Source: Plantago major
Taxonomy: Eukaryota > Streptophyta > Magnoliopsida > Lamiales > Plantaginaceae
Length of the DNA stretch: 64,000 nt
Assembly: GCA_026545765.1 (NCBI GenBank)
Contig: JAIFAC010000282.1
Coordinates: 1-64,000, forward strand
Direction of reading: 5' to 3'
Numbering within the stretch: position 1 is the stretch's first letter; each line of letters opens with the position of its first letter. The notes below the pieces were generated by a model. That model did no database searches. It had not been told where the DNA came from and saw nothing but the letters and a program-made list of their open reading frames with translations. Below are positions 31,817 through 44,895 of the stretch, in pieces. A program made the translations under genes and the position numbers.

Positions 31817-33424
31817 TGTTAAGAATATCTGTTCAGATTTTGATCAGCAACCTAATGACTTATCTTAGCTCAGAAAGGTGGTTAGTACTCTTGGTTCACT
31901 TGAACACTGTAAAAGAGGAAACTCACTAAGTATGATAGTCTAGCAAATCTTGTATAGGATGATAGGTCTCTGAATGTAATTTTTATTCTCTGAAGAAGAC
32001 CAAGAAGAAGGCATCCAGCAGGAAAAGTTCAACAAATTTTGAAGATCTGAAGACTGTACAAGATTGCTAAAGACAAAGGTTTTTCAGATACCTATGACCA
32101 GATATCTTGAAGACACAAGCATTTTTAAATAAACGGTGTTGCAAAAGATATCTGAGAAATAAAAGGTTTTTGAAACGAGGAAAAGTTCCCACAGATATCT
32201 ACACTCAGATACCTTGGATAAAGATTATGTTTTCGGGAAACAATATATTTTTAACAAGTGGTATGTGGAGTTGTGATAGTCTCTGGAAAAGGACGTACAA
32301 GGCTTCAGAATGCATGCATGTTCCGTTAGCACTACAGGACAAAGTATAGTACAGTGCATTAAATGCGTGGACATAAATGTCTGAACAAAAATGGTAACCG
32401 AAGAAGAAGAAAACCTACTACGATACTATACTCAGATATCGATAGTTTGAAATTGAGTTAAGCCTAACGGATACTATTCAAACGGCACTCAAATTCATCT
32501 ATAAATATCAACACTTAGACTGCTTGAGAACACACCTTAGAACACACACAGAACTCACATTGAATACTCTCACAAGCTCTCTAAAGCACACTACTTACCT
32601 TCAATCTCTATGTTGCGACCAAAGCTCTTGATTCTAAGTAGCACAAAAGTTCTAAGTGTCCTGATCCTTAACAAGCATTGTTATTTGTGAAAGAGTTGAA
32701 CTAAGATTTCATACCTGAGATTCATTCTCTTGAACACTTATCATAGACTTGGGTCAGTAAAGAACAAGATACCATACATTGCAAAGTGTATTAAGTATAT
32801 TTGATTCATAGAGCTATCTGAATAACTGAATAAGTTATAAAAGAATCTCACCTGACAAACTACCTTAACCAACACCTTAATCGGCGTGGAGTACAGGAAG
32901 TACTTAGTTTGGGAAACTACGGAATAACTCCAAGGTTACTGAGCATAGGAAGTACTTAGTTTGGGAAACTAAGGAATAGCTCAAAAGGTTTCTAAGTATA
33001 GGAAGTACTTGGTTGTGATAGCCGGGGAATAACTCAGGGGGAACACTTGGTTGGGAACCTAGTGTATTTAGGAATCTAGAGAAGATACTTGTAAGGTTAC
33101 CTCAATTATCTGTCTTAGTGGATTCTAGTTCTAAGAAAGGCTGAAGTAGATTAGTTGAAGGATTACGCCACCTTCAGATACCACTATAAAAAGACTTGTG
33201 TTATTTACTTTCTGCAGTTTATTACTTGCTTTATTTATCTTGCAAAGTATTTACACTTATCTTGCTGAGCACGTGCACTTATCACAGAAAAGTCTTTCGC
33301 TCTCTGAAATTAAGTATCAGATATATTCACAGACATCTGAGAAACTGTGTTTATCGACAAAAGTTTTAAAAGACTATTCACCCCCCCCCCCTAGTCTTTT
33401 ACTTTGCCGTTATCTGGACCAACA
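31817..33424 (+). repeat. Element B 5' LTR (1608 bp)
   Basis: TGTTAAGAATATCTG to GACCAACA. It carries the GTTTGAA/TTCAAAC arms (32445-32451, 32477-32483), TATA at 32500-32507 and the stem-loop repeats at 32902-33065. Confidence 0.9.
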
Positions 33425-33426
33425 AG

Positions 33427-33438
33427 TGGTATCAGAGT
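33427..33438 (+). promoter_or_regulatory. Primer binding site of element B
   Basis: TGGTATCAGAGT, two bases after the LTR; the last base differs from the A site. Confidence 0.85.
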
Positions 33439-33542
33439 AGGAGGTTCCCAAGCCTTCTGCACAGAACCTAAATCCCGAATAAGTGCCCACTAACTGCTTT
33501 TCACCTACACTTGATTCGTTTGTTTAGTGTGTTTGCTGCAGG

Positions 33543-36040
33543 ATGTCTTTAAGTGACGCCCCAATTCTCAAGCCAGAGAATTATGAGAAATGGAAGAACA
33601 ACATGATGCTCCTCCTAAAAGCCATCGGTGACGAAATGATCGACGTGATAAAGAATGGCCCAATAATCATTCAACAACTCAAGCAAGTCATAGAGGTTTC
33701 TAATGGTAGTGACAGAGAACAAAGCGATGGGTCTTCATGAGCGAATCGTCGACGATTGGGAGACACGCGATCAAGTTATTCTGAACCAAAGCCAGAAGAG
33801 CTCTGGAAATCGGAAGATGCCAAGAGAAATCGATTGGATGGTCGGGCTAATAATATCATCATCGTTCTACTCGAGCACATACATTGTAAGCGTAGGGTGC
33901 AAAAAGCGGCGAAAGTGGCACAGCTGATTGAAGAAATGCTGTACCTTTGAGAAAAAAAAGGAAAATAAGTTCGAATTTTTGAAGCTCAAATTCCAAAACT
34001 TTAAACAAGGTCCCACAGAGACTCTTGAAGAACTAGATTTCCGGTTTACAACACTTATGAGTGACATGGCTGCACTTGGTGAAAGTAATAGATATACCCA
34101 GTCAGAAAAGATTAAGACTATTGTGAGAATTCTAAATCATAACTGGGAGCACACAAAGTTTTTCTAGTTTAACCAAGGAATGGCAGATATCACTCCAGTG
34201 GAACTTTTCTCTCACCTTGCCACCGTTGACTATGAGACAACTCAAAGAGAACAAACAACTGAGAAGTTGCAGAATGTTGCTCTAGTTGCTGAAGGAACTT
34301 CTGAAAAGAACAAAGGCAAGGAGGTGACTGAGGATGCTCTTGCTGTAAAGCAAATGGGAAAATATGCCAGTCAAGAAATTGAGAGAAGAAAAGACAAAGA
34401 GAAACTGAAAAATCATATAGGCTCAAACTATCACCAGTACAAAAATATGCAAAGCTCGCTGAACAAGCCGGCTCAAAAAGCATCAAGTACTGAGGAAGCA
34501 GAAATCGGAAATGATATATGTTTCTATTGTCAGAAACCTGGTCATTTCAAGAAGGATTGTCCTGCCTTCAACAAACTTAAGACAGGTGACAAGAAAAATA
34601 GAAGAATCTTCAAAAGAAGTGAAAGAGCTATGCTCACTGAAGAAAGGAAAAGATCGACTCAATGGATGCTCTAGACATTGAGTCGATTACGAGGATGAAG
34701 ACTCAGTTATTCCACTTGCCTTCTCCGAAATATGCGGTGTTTCTCATGAAATAATTGACTTTGGACAAAAGAAGAAGAAGTATGTGGAATAGCTAAAGTG
34801 ATCTTTCGGATATCTCAACATTGAACCTTGTCTAATGGCTGATGAGGTAACACATACTTCCTGTTATACTTATGAAAGTGATGAAGAAGGAATCAAAGAT
34901 ATGGAAAATCTCATAAGAGAACTTGATCTCTACAAAAGAGAATTTCTAATGGTCCGAGCTTCTGACGAAATTCTTGAAGAAGAAAAGAATTCTCTTGTAA
35001 AGGAAAATTCACAAATACTCAAAATATCTGAGAAAAAGGATGCTGAAAATGCATTTCTCGAGGCTCAGATAACTGAGACCGAAAAGTCACAAAAAGAAGC
35101 ATTGGCCAATCTTCAAAAGAAATGTGAAGATCTTCTTTCTGAGAATGAATAACTCAAAAAGAATGAACTATCTTTTAAATCTTATGCCAAAGCTAGTGAC
35201 ACTCTTACTGAAGTACAATCTTATTTAAGAGCTCCTTTAGAAAAGAGAGGACTTGGGCTGGACACACACACAGATAGTTCTACCACTTTGAATAAGAGTG
35301 ATGAAAGACGAACATTTGTCAGTGCTCAGCAAGGTGATTCCCAAACAATCTACAGTATCGGTCAGAAAGCTAAGGTTGTTGACAAAGGAAAGGCAGTTGC
35401 GACCAAGCCTTTGTCGGAAAAACAAGTCCCAGGGAAAACTGTTGGGAATGTTTCTGAAAAGAAACATAACACTGAAAAGTGCAATCACCCACAGTGCTAT
35501 GTCTCTCAGTAAGGAAAAATTGCAGGAGCTGACAAATTCTCCTATCTCACGTTTTCTGGAAAGAAAATAGATTATCCAGAGACTAGTAAAGCTGCTGAGA
35601 AAAGATCTCATATAGCACCAGGTGCTCGGAATGGTATTGGCTATAAAGCCATCGGGAAACAACTTGCTCGTGAGTACCAACAAGAGCAAGAACGATGGTT
35701 AAAGGCTAGAATTGCTCACAGCAATTATCAGAAGTGGAAGATGAATCAAGCCACTGAAAATCTGAATACCAGGGCTAGAAGAAATCTTTCTAGGAAAGCT
35801 AAGTTTGCTGGGAAGCAGCCTCAGAAACCTGACAGGTATCTGAAAGCACCAAATGGAGCACCAAGGAACACACCAAAGAAGAAAATAGTTCTTATTAACA
35901 ATGATACTAATCATTTAACTAAAATTCCTCCTTATGTTCCTGTTAGACAAAGGAATGTTCCTAAGAAATTCATTCAAAAATGGATTCCTACTGGAAGATT
36001 CTTTAGTCCAGATGGTTCCATTGTTGACATAAGAACCTAA
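33543..36040 (+). pseudogene. Element B Gag (broken)
   Basis: It begins at the ATG at 33543 (MSLSDAPILKPENYEKW). Pieces follow in shifted frames: GPTETLEELDFRFTTLM (about 34010-34060), the zinc knuckle CFYCQKPGHFKKDC (34519-34560), a coiled coil (34835-35152, ended by TAA), a linker (35288-35512) and a basic tail with KFIQKWIPTGRFFSPDG (35950-36020). The final TAA (36038-36040) is in the same frame as pol and is also present in A (48216-48218), so it is likely the genuine end of Gag. Role: RNA packaging and particle formation. Confidence 0.8.
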
Positions 36041-39000
36041 TCTCCTGTTTCCTGTTTTGTGCAGAACACTCTAAAGACTAATTCAAAGTGGCATTTTGAT
36101 AGTGGATGTGGGAAGCACATGACAGGAGACAAAGAAAATCTGATTGACTACAGAAAGTGCAATGATGGACCAATTATCATATTTGCTGGAGGAGATGAAA
36201 ATCGAACCATAGGTTTTGGCAATTTGAAGTTTGGAGCCCTTACAATCTCTGAAGTACTTCATGTACAGGGATTGAAATATAATCTCCTAAGCATGAGTCA
36301 ATTAGTAGACAAAGGTTACACTGTCAAGATCAAGTCAAAACTATGTAAAGTGATTGACAATGAGTCAAAGAAGACAGTCTTGGTTGCAAGGCGTAAAGAA
36401 AATTTTTATGTTGCTGATTGGGCATCCGCCACAACTGAAGAATGTCTCATGGTGAGTCAATCTGGCCACACTGAAGAAAATTGGCTATGGCATAAAAGAA
36501 TGAGTCACTTGAATTTCAAAACTCTGAATAAGCTAGCCAAGAAAAAGATGGTGGTTGGTTTACCCAAAATGGCATATAGAAAAGAAGGTGTATGCTCAGC
36601 TTGCCACATGCGAAAACAATCCAAAACATCTTTCAAGTCTAAAACTAGACATTCCAGTGAAAGGCCACTGCAAATGTTACATATGGATCTTTTTGAATCC
36701 TCTGTAACTAGTTATGCAGGAAAGAAGTATGGTCTGGTTGTTGTTGATGACTACTCAAGATTCACTTGGGTTGTCTTTCTCAAACACAAATCTGATGCAA
36801 GGGTTGAGATACCAACTTGCTGAATAAGCTCGAAGTCATTAAAAATGACAAGGTATACATGTCGAACAAACCATGGTCTTGAGTTTGTGAAGCGACATAA
36901 AAGAGTTTTGTACTGCAAAGGTATCTGACATCAACTATCTTCTGTAAGGACACCACAACAAAATGGTGTTCCTGAAAGAAAGAATAGGACCCTGAAAGAA
37001 GCAGCAAGAACAATGCTTGCTGACACTGAAATAAGTGAAATCTATTGGGTTGAAGCTGTAAACAAAACATGCTACACTCAAAATAGATGTCTGATTAACA
37101 AACACCATGATTAAACTCCTTACGAGCTTTTCATTGGTAGACCCCCTAGTATCAAACATCTAAGGGTGTTTGGTTGCAGATGTTTCGTTCTTAACAATGG
37201 AAAAGAATACTTGAGAACATTTCAACCAAAGGCAGATGAAGGAGTATTTCTTGGTTATTCTCTGAATAGCAAAGCCTATAGAATCTACAACAAAAGAACG
37301 CAAAAGAGTGAGGAATCTGTTCATGTAGTATTCTATGAAGAAAACAAGAAAGTACTCTTGAATGATGATCTCTCAGATAGGTTCAAAGAACAGTTGATTA
37401 AAGATTCTGAAAAGGATCCTCAGAAGGAAACAATTCTATCATTCAAATAGAGGATGAGTCTGACGATGAAAAGCAACCTATGCTTAGTAACAACCAGATG
37501 ACTCTAAGACATGATGAAGAATTTCCTATGACAATTCCAGAAATGGAACAGGTTACTGAGAACCTTCATCATGAAAAGGCATCTGTAAATGAGATTGTTG
37601 AAATGCAAGATTCAGATATCTCTAACGCTGAAAGAGTGTCAGATATCCATGGCATTTCCCATGTGTCAGATATCTCAGATACTGCACAAGTATCTCATCA
37701 AGATCATATTGATTCACATTCAAATCAAAATGATATTTATCCTACTAGTTCAAAACCCATTATGAAGTGGATAAGAAATCATCCTGCAAAGGATGTGATT
37801 GGTCCATAGACCAAGGAGTTAGAACTAGAAGAGCAATCGCTGAAAATGCAAATTGTCTCTGTGGATGTTTCATCTCAAACATTGAACCAAAAACTATTGA
37901 AGAAGCATTAAAGGATCAAGATTGGATCTCTGCAATGCAAGAAGAGTTGGATCAATTTGAGAGAAACAAAGTCTGGAAATTGGTTCCATTTGTTGACGGA
38001 ATATCTGTAATCGGAACCAAGTGGGTTTTCAGAAACAAAATGAATAAGTCTGGTGAAATAACCAGAAACAAAGCTAGGTTGGTTGCCAAGGGATTCACCC
38101 ATACTGAAGGACTAGATTTTGATGAATCTTATGCACCAGTTGCAAGATTGGATGCAATAAGACTCTTTCTAGCCTTTGTAGCTCATAATGACTTTACAGT
38201 TTATCAGATGGATGTCAAGAGTGCATTTCTAGATGGTGAACTTGCTGAGGAAGTCTATGTTGAGCAACCACCAGGTTTTGAAGTTTCCTCAGAAAGTAGG
38301 ATGGTCTATAAGCTTCAGAAAGCTATGTATGGACTGAAACAAGCTCCAAGAGCATGGTATGATACATTGGCCGAATACCTACTAGAAAGTGGTTTCAAGA
38401 AAGGAGATGTTGATAAAACACTCTTCACATTGAACCATGATGGGAAACTACTTTTAGTTCAAGTATATGTTGATGACATTATATTTGGATCTAAAGACAA
38501 GCAACTTTGTGAAGACTTTGCAGAACTCATGAAATGTAAATTTGAGATGAGCATGATGGGAGAATTGAATTACTTCCTAGGGCTGCAAGTCATCAACTCA
38601 ATGATGGAATGTTCGTTAGTCAAACAAAGTATTCAAAGGACATGCTCAATAAGTTTAATCTAAAGCCTTCTGAAAAGAATGCTAAGATACCAATGAGCAT
38701 TGGAACCAAAATGACCTATACTGAATCTGACAAGCGTGTTGAAGAACACAAGTATAGGAAATTGATTAGATCTCTCATGCCTCCTTGCAAATAGACACGA
38801 TATTCAATATGCGGTTGGAGTGTGCTAGATTTCGGACAAATCGATGCAATCACACTACAACATTGCTATGAGAATATTGAGGTATGTAAAATACCGTAGA
38901 AGTTTGATTGTGGTATCAAAGATAGTGGATTGAGTTTGGTTGGCTATTAGGATGCCGACTATCTTTGGATCATTGCTTGATAGAAAAATCACCTCAGGAA

Positions 39001-39403
39001 CTTGTCAATTTCTTGGTGCTAGATTGATATCTTGGTTCAGCAAGAAACAAAATTCAATTGCCACATCTACCACAGAGGCTGAATATATTGCTGCTGGGTG
39101 TTATGCTTCACATGGATACAACAATAACTCAGAGACTATGGACTCAATGAAGAGAAAACTCCCATTTTCTGTGACAACACAAGTGACATTGCCATAACTC
39201 AGAATCTTAAGGTTCACGCAAGAACAAAGCACATTGATGTTAGATACCACTTCATCGGAGACCATGTTGAAAAAGGCAATATAGAGATACTCAAGATTGG
39301 CACTGAAGACCAACTTGCAGATATATTCACTAAGCCACTACAAGAAAGTAGATTCTTAGCCTTAAGACACAGTCTTGGACTAATGGAGCTACCAAAGAAC
39401 TGA
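36041..39403 (+). pseudogene. Element B Pol: protease, integrase, reverse transcriptase, RNase H (broken)
   Basis: In order: protease with WHFDSGCGKHMTG (catalytic Asp at 36098-36100); integrase zinc head WHKRMSHLNFKTLNKL..CSACHM (about 36490-36610); core start LHMDLFE and VVVDDYSRFTWVVFL, then a frameshift and stops at 36820-37110 that damage the second Asp region; VFGCRCFVLNNGKEYLRTF; RT from about 37900 with [27 protein letters not shown] and [10 protein letters not shown] (about 38465-38495); RNase H from 38940 with STTEAEYIAA and the end DQLADIFTKPLQESRF. The stop is at 39401-39403. Frameshifts near 38610 and 39110 break the RNase H. Confidence 0.88.
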
Positions 39404-40204
39404 AAAAGTTCAGATATCTGAATAAGATATCAAAGGAGAGAGAAAAGGAATCTGGAACGGGTATCCAGAGAAGAGGTATCTGGAACGGGTATCCATACAA
39501 GAGATATCTGGAACGGTTATCCAGAAAAGAGGAATCTGGAATGGGTATCCAGAAACCAAAGGCTAAAGGGTAAAATGGCTATTTAAAGATTTCTGAGATG
39601 GGGGGAACATAAAAGAGAATAGTACAACTGTCTACAGTTAACTACTATCTTGAAATTTTTATTATTTCTATCTTTGTGAAAAACTTTGAAAAGACAACAA
39701 GTATAAGATAGAATTAGATAGAAACAGTGTTCTCATTCACACTGAAATATCATTCAGATAGCTAATAGCCAACATTCATTGAATGGGCACAATTACAATT
39801 GTTGATTGTGATCATTGCTGAAGAAGCAATGGTGACCCTTGATGAAATGGGCGATTGATCTTTATGGCAGAGATTAATTCTCGGTAATTAGTGGACTGTT
39901 GAAATTCCGACATGGCCCACCATGCATTTAATGCCGAACAAACTTTTACCCACGCCTGTCTGCAATTCACAGATACGTATATACAAAACCAATTTGTATG
40001 TATATGTTTGTCTGAATTCCATGGCTATATATATAGGATTTTGGCAAAAGAAATTACTTTCGCCTAATTCAATATTCAGACTTGCACAAGAATAGCAAAA
40101 ACCATTCTTCAACCTCTGCAAATTTCTCAGTTTTCTGCAAAGAATCACTAATCTCTCACCCAAATCTCTTTCAAACTTTCAAAACACTTGTACTATATAA
40201 AGAG
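39404..40204 (+). other. Element B spacer between pol and accessory gene
   Basis: No gene. It contains a 28 bp repeat in four copies (39449-39560) whose core is a stem-loop, then AT-rich sequence. A TATA-like 'tatatatatagg' lies at about 40025-40036, about 170 bp before the accessory ATG, and could serve an internal promoter; A has the same element at about 51731-51742. Confidence 0.65.
39449..39560 (+). repeat. 28 bp hairpin repeat, four copies (element B)
   Basis: Copies start at 39449, 39477, 39505 and 39533. Each holds TCTGGA - ACGGGTA-like loop - TCCAGA, a six-base stem. Element A has dispersed relatives at 51010-51290. Confidence 0.8.
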
Positions 40205-42058
40205 ATGGCTCCTAAGCGTTCATCTACCCAGAAACCCCAATCTTCTACCACTGGTACTGCTGAAAAGCAAGCACCAGAGTTGGTTATAGTAAACAATCGA
40301 TTGGTAGGAGACTTTAATCCCGATCATTGGACTTCAAATCACAGAATGATCTGGGGTGGTGCCATGATTGAGGAATACCTCACGGCTGCTGTTGAAAATC
40401 AAGCCGATAGAAAGCTAATTCTTGACATGCTTGAAAAGGCACAAATCAAGGGTTTTCTATATGCTCTTCCCAGTGGAATTTCTTCACTGGATGTGTTAGA
40501 ATTCTACAATAACTCCAGGAATATATACTGTGTTTCTGAAGGCTCTGCAATAGTGTAAATAAAAACTAAGGCCCAAGGAAAGGAAATCCTTTTGGACTTA
40601 ACAACTTTCTGTAAGTTGTTTGATCTTCAAAATCTTGGAAAGGATTTTGAAATAGACACCAAGGATGATGATCTCCTTGAAAGTGTAAAACAGCTGTAGA
40701 GTGATGTGTGTGATCTTGAAAAACCAGATATACCAACTGATTTCAAGCTTGCTAACATCAGAACTAGACATCTGTTGGTTCACTGGAATGTGTTGGCATG
40801 CATTCTTCACAGATGCTTTGATGGTCTACAAGGAGGTGCTGACGGATAAGCGAAACTTGGATGATGATGTTCTTGTTGCAACAACAACACAAAAGGCTGG
40901 AAAACCCTTTCAATTGGAGAAAGTACGCCTTTATGAAGTTTGTGAAGAAGATTCAAGGCTTTGAGCCTAAAATCGCTAAGGGACTTGCTGAGCTAAAGGC
41001 CACGATGGCTATGGTCTAAAGATATGCTACTTGCTGGAGAAGCTTGGCATTGAGCTCAGAGAGAAGGCTGATATAGTCAACAGTAACCTACTCTACAAAT
41101 ATGAGTATACGATCTTGATATAAAAGGTTACTAGATCTCAGAAAGGTTCCAAGAAGCGAAAGACTGAAGAGGTATCTGAGGGAAAGGTTGCGACCAAGAA
41201 GCCCAGAACTTCACGAAAGAAGTCTGCTGGCAAATGAGTAGACACACCCATTGAGGTTGTCGATTCCCAGATATCTGCCACCACTGATGAACTCCTAAAT
41301 GCAGATGAACTCATCAATGCTGCAAAAGAGGTATCGGCTACTGAACAAGTAGATTCAGCAAGAGAGAGTGCTTTTAGAAATGTTAAGACTACTGCCGAAA
41401 GCCTTGCTGATGAATTCATCAATGCTGCTAAAGAAAGTAGTGATAGATACCAAGCCCTATCTACAGAAACCGCAGGGATTATGGACTAATCAATTCCTAA
41501 TGCTGATGAGAGCTCTGCGATGAAGATGATGAATTAGTCATCTCTCAAGTACTAGAAAAATCAAAAGGGGCTAAAGTTCTTGAAAAAAGTGGCGGTGTAG
41601 AAATATCGAAGAAGAACCTACACCACGGTTCTTGAACAAGCACTGTTTCAAAGATTCTTGAAGAAACAAGCGTGTCCAAGGTCACTGGACAAATTACACC
41701 ATCAGAGCAAGAAAGACTGAAAGATATTGAAGATGCTCTGATGAGTGATAATTTAGTGTTGGAGGATACTGCCATTGCCTCAACACTCAACAGTCTGTCT
41801 CAAGCACAACAACCAAAACAGCCAGATGTGGATACTGCTGAAATGGTACCTGCAAAAGAGCAGGTTCCCCAACTCAATGAGAAGGATCAAACTGAGGCAT
41901 CTGCTCAGAATGATCAACCAGGGGAGGCAACTGAGTTGCATGCTCAAGAAAGGTCTGAAGTACCTGAAACTTCAAACAAAGAAGCTGAAATGGAACAACA
42001 AGACCAGAACATAGAAGGTTCACAAGTTCCAGAGACCAATAAGCCTGACACTGCTCAG

Positions 42059-42138
42059 GTAGCTGAATGGTTTAACTCTCTACTTGTGATATTTTATGTT
42101 TATTAATCTTGTTATGTAATAAAATTTCTTTGTTACAG
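42059..42138 (+). other. Predicted intron 1, element B accessory gene
   Basis: GTAGCT ... TTTGTTACAG, 80 bp, phase 0. Same place and length in A (53866-53945). Confidence 0.8.
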
Positions 42139-42246
42139 GCTGAATTAGAAACAAAAGAACAAGAGGAAGCTGGAAAGCTTGCCTCAAAGACTGAGAAGGA
42201 GGCTACTACAACCTCACCTCTTAAGGAATCTGCGCCTCTGCTACAG

Positions 42247-42325
42247 GTGATAGAGAGTTTCTTAAGATGTTAATTTTCCGATATATGTTAATACACTTAA
42301 CTAATTAAGTGGATGTTTCTAATAG
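42247..42325 (+). other. Predicted intron 2, element B accessory gene
   Basis: GTGATA ... TTCTAATAG, 79 bp, phase 0; exon 2 before it is 108 bp. The match in A is 54054-54132. Confidence 0.75.
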
Positions 42326-42427
42326 GCTCCAACTGAGAAAGAAGAAGATAAGGCAGAAATGCCATAAAAGGACCCAGAAACCGTCAATGTTTCTGAAGAC
42401 AATGTCATTGAGCCTTCTAGTATGAAG

Positions 42428-42514
42428 GTATATATATGAAAATAAGTGAGAAACATTCTTCATTATTTGTTAATATAAATTCTTCTCTAATTACTCAATA
42501 CTTTCTACTTACAG
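42428..42514 (+). other. Predicted intron 3, element B accessory gene
   Basis: GTATAT ... CTACTTACAG, 87 bp, phase 0; exon 3 before it is 102 bp and exon 4 after it 153 bp. The match in A is 54235-54317. Confidence 0.8.
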
Positions 42515-42667
42515 GCTCATTCAGAAGTAGAAGTGCAAGGGGAAAGAGTTGCGGCATCCCCAGTACCCATGGAAATTGATGAAGCCCCCAAGGCAACATC
42601 ACCAGAAAGAACACCAGAAACTGAGAATGTTTCTGTGAAAAATTATTCTAAGCCTCCTGTTGAGGAA

Positions 42668-42757
42668 GTAAGTGGAAAACTCAGAAATCATTGAAGCTTA
42701 ATTGCATAAATTCTTTCATGAAAATTTCCTAAGTATTGTGATAATTTTAATTCTCAG
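42668..42757 (+). other. Predicted intron 4, element B accessory gene
   Basis: GTAAGT (consensus donor) ... TTAATTCTCAG, 90 bp. The match in A is 54471-54560. Confidence 0.85.
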
Positions 42758-42872
42758 GATCAAGCAGAAAGAAAGGTTGATGGGGACCAGACTTCCAAGT
42801 CTCCACCTCACAACAAGATATCTGAGGCACCCCCACCTCGAGTACAAATCTCTGAGCGGATGTACTCATTCG

Positions 42873-42949
42873 GTGGCTCGAAACCTAACTACACTCGTAC
42901 TCAGATATCTACACAAGTTTTGAATCTAACTCAAAACTCTTTCTTTCAG
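42873..42949 (+). other. Predicted intron 5, element B accessory gene (donor damaged)
   Basis: Acceptor TTTCTTTCAG at 42949. The donor region reads CGGTGGCTCG where A has AGGTAACCC, so splicing here may have been lost in B. The match in A is 54681-54758. Confidence 0.65.
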
Positions 42950-44760
42950 GCTCAAACAAGTGCCACTAAGGTCCCTGTTGATGAGAAAGAGAACCTGCTT
43001 CTTTTCTTCAAGGAACACACTTTGCCAAAGCATCTGAAATGCCTCAAGAAATGGCAAAAGCTCCGATGCTCCGATCTATCTGAAATCTTAAAGGTGACTG
43101 ATCACCACACAAGGAGAGCACGAGCCTTGACTTGGAAAACTACGTCCATGCAATGTTCCCCACCGAACAATATTCTTTCGGAATATTGATGGATAAGGAT
43201 TTTGTCAAGGAAGTGGCCAGAAAGCTGATCCAAGCTTTCAACCAAGTGGATGGTCAGACCAGACTACAGATGGCATTCAAGCCTACTTTGCCCCAGACTC
43301 TACAGTACATACCCTCTGAACAAGAGGAAGTTAATGGGCAAACAATCACTATTCCAGAAGTGATCAACCTGGTCTCTGAAGATGAAGAAGAGAAGGAAAC
43401 TGATGAGAACAATTATGAAGATCCTCCTTCTGACCATCACAAGGATGAGGATAAGAAGGATGATGATGATGCCCCTGCACCAGGAACAGGAAGGATTCCA
43501 CAAGGAAACAATGATCAGCTGCTGAAAAACACACTGAGAGGACATCACAACAATCCCCTCCTCCATCTCCTCAGAAATCTACCCATCCATCTCCCCAACA
43601 CAAAGAAACTACTGAACAAGTAGTTGAGCACTCTGAGGAAACAACTCAGAAAATATCAGATGCACAAGCCCGAGTAGCTCAACTCAAACAACTATTGGAG
43701 GAAGAACAACAGCTACATCTTTAACTGGAAGAAAAGATAGCTGAATGCAGAGTCAAGCTAGACAAACTTGAAGAACAAACCTGCGAGAAGCGGAAGCTTA
43801 CTCTGAGATTAAAGAGCTCCGGGAAGCTGTTGACTATATTACTAAGGAGCTAGAGGCTGAACAAGCATCTGAAGCAAAGCATGATGCTAACGCTGCATCT
43901 TCACCAAAGAAACCATCCTCCAAAGGCAAGAAACCCATATCTGAGATGGTTGCCACTTTCAGAAACCTTGATGAGGAAGTACAAAAGGATGAAGATCAAT
44001 GGGCTGATGACGAAGATAGAACCTTGGCAGAACATGCAAATGTTCACTTGGGAGTTTCTCACTTAAAAAGAAAACTGATAGCTCCTCAAAGCTTCAATAA
44101 GAAACCAAATCTCAACTCCCATGATTATATGGCCAGATACCAGGTTCTGGCAACTCTAAGAAAGGAGTTGTCTCAACAAAATGAAGAAGTAATTGCATCA
44201 GTACCTGCTGAAATGAAAAAGTTCACTGAGCTAATCACTCAAAGAACAACAAGCTTGGTCATTGCTCAGAGACACCTAGGCATGGTAAGGGATGATGACA
44301 ATAATCTTGCTGAAAAAGCCCTCAATGAGGCTAGCTATACTCTTTGAAGCAGATCTTGCTCCGGGACCCTTTAGAGCTCAGCGATAAGAATCTTTGGTCT
44401 TATCAAACAAAATCAGGAGCTCAAGGCCACTCTGGAACAGTTGGTTGCTGCTTACAACTACTGCAAGGCAACTTTAACTCCCTTTCAGAATCCTTTGTGA
44501 TTCTTAGTCAGTCAACAATGACTAAGGGGGAAGGATTTCAAGATGCTCAGAGAGGAAGAGGAACAGGAAACAAAAGAAAATCTGAACAACCACCTCTCAG
44601 AATTAATGAGCCCTCCTCCAGTCAGACTGCTCTACAGATAGTGGCCACCACTCAGCAACTTCTTGAAAAAGGAATGACAACAAGGGCCAGAGCACAGAAA
44701 CCTCCAAGGAGTACCAAGGCTCCAAGGAGAAGACAAGTAAGAGGGATTGATGAGTCTTCT

Positions 44761-44895
44761 GAAGAAGAAGAAGAAGAAGAAGAAGAAGAAGAAGAAGAAG
44801 AAGAAGAAGAAGAAGAAGAAGAAGAAGAAGAAGAAGAAGAAGAAGAAGAAGAAGAAGAAGAAGAAGAAGAAGAAGAAGAAGAAGAAGAAGAAGAA
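44761..44895 (+). repeat. GAA microsatellite (45 units) inside the accessory gene
   Basis: Uninterrupted GAA repeats in frame give 45 extra Glu. Element A has only four at the same place (about 56677-56688). Confidence 0.95.
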
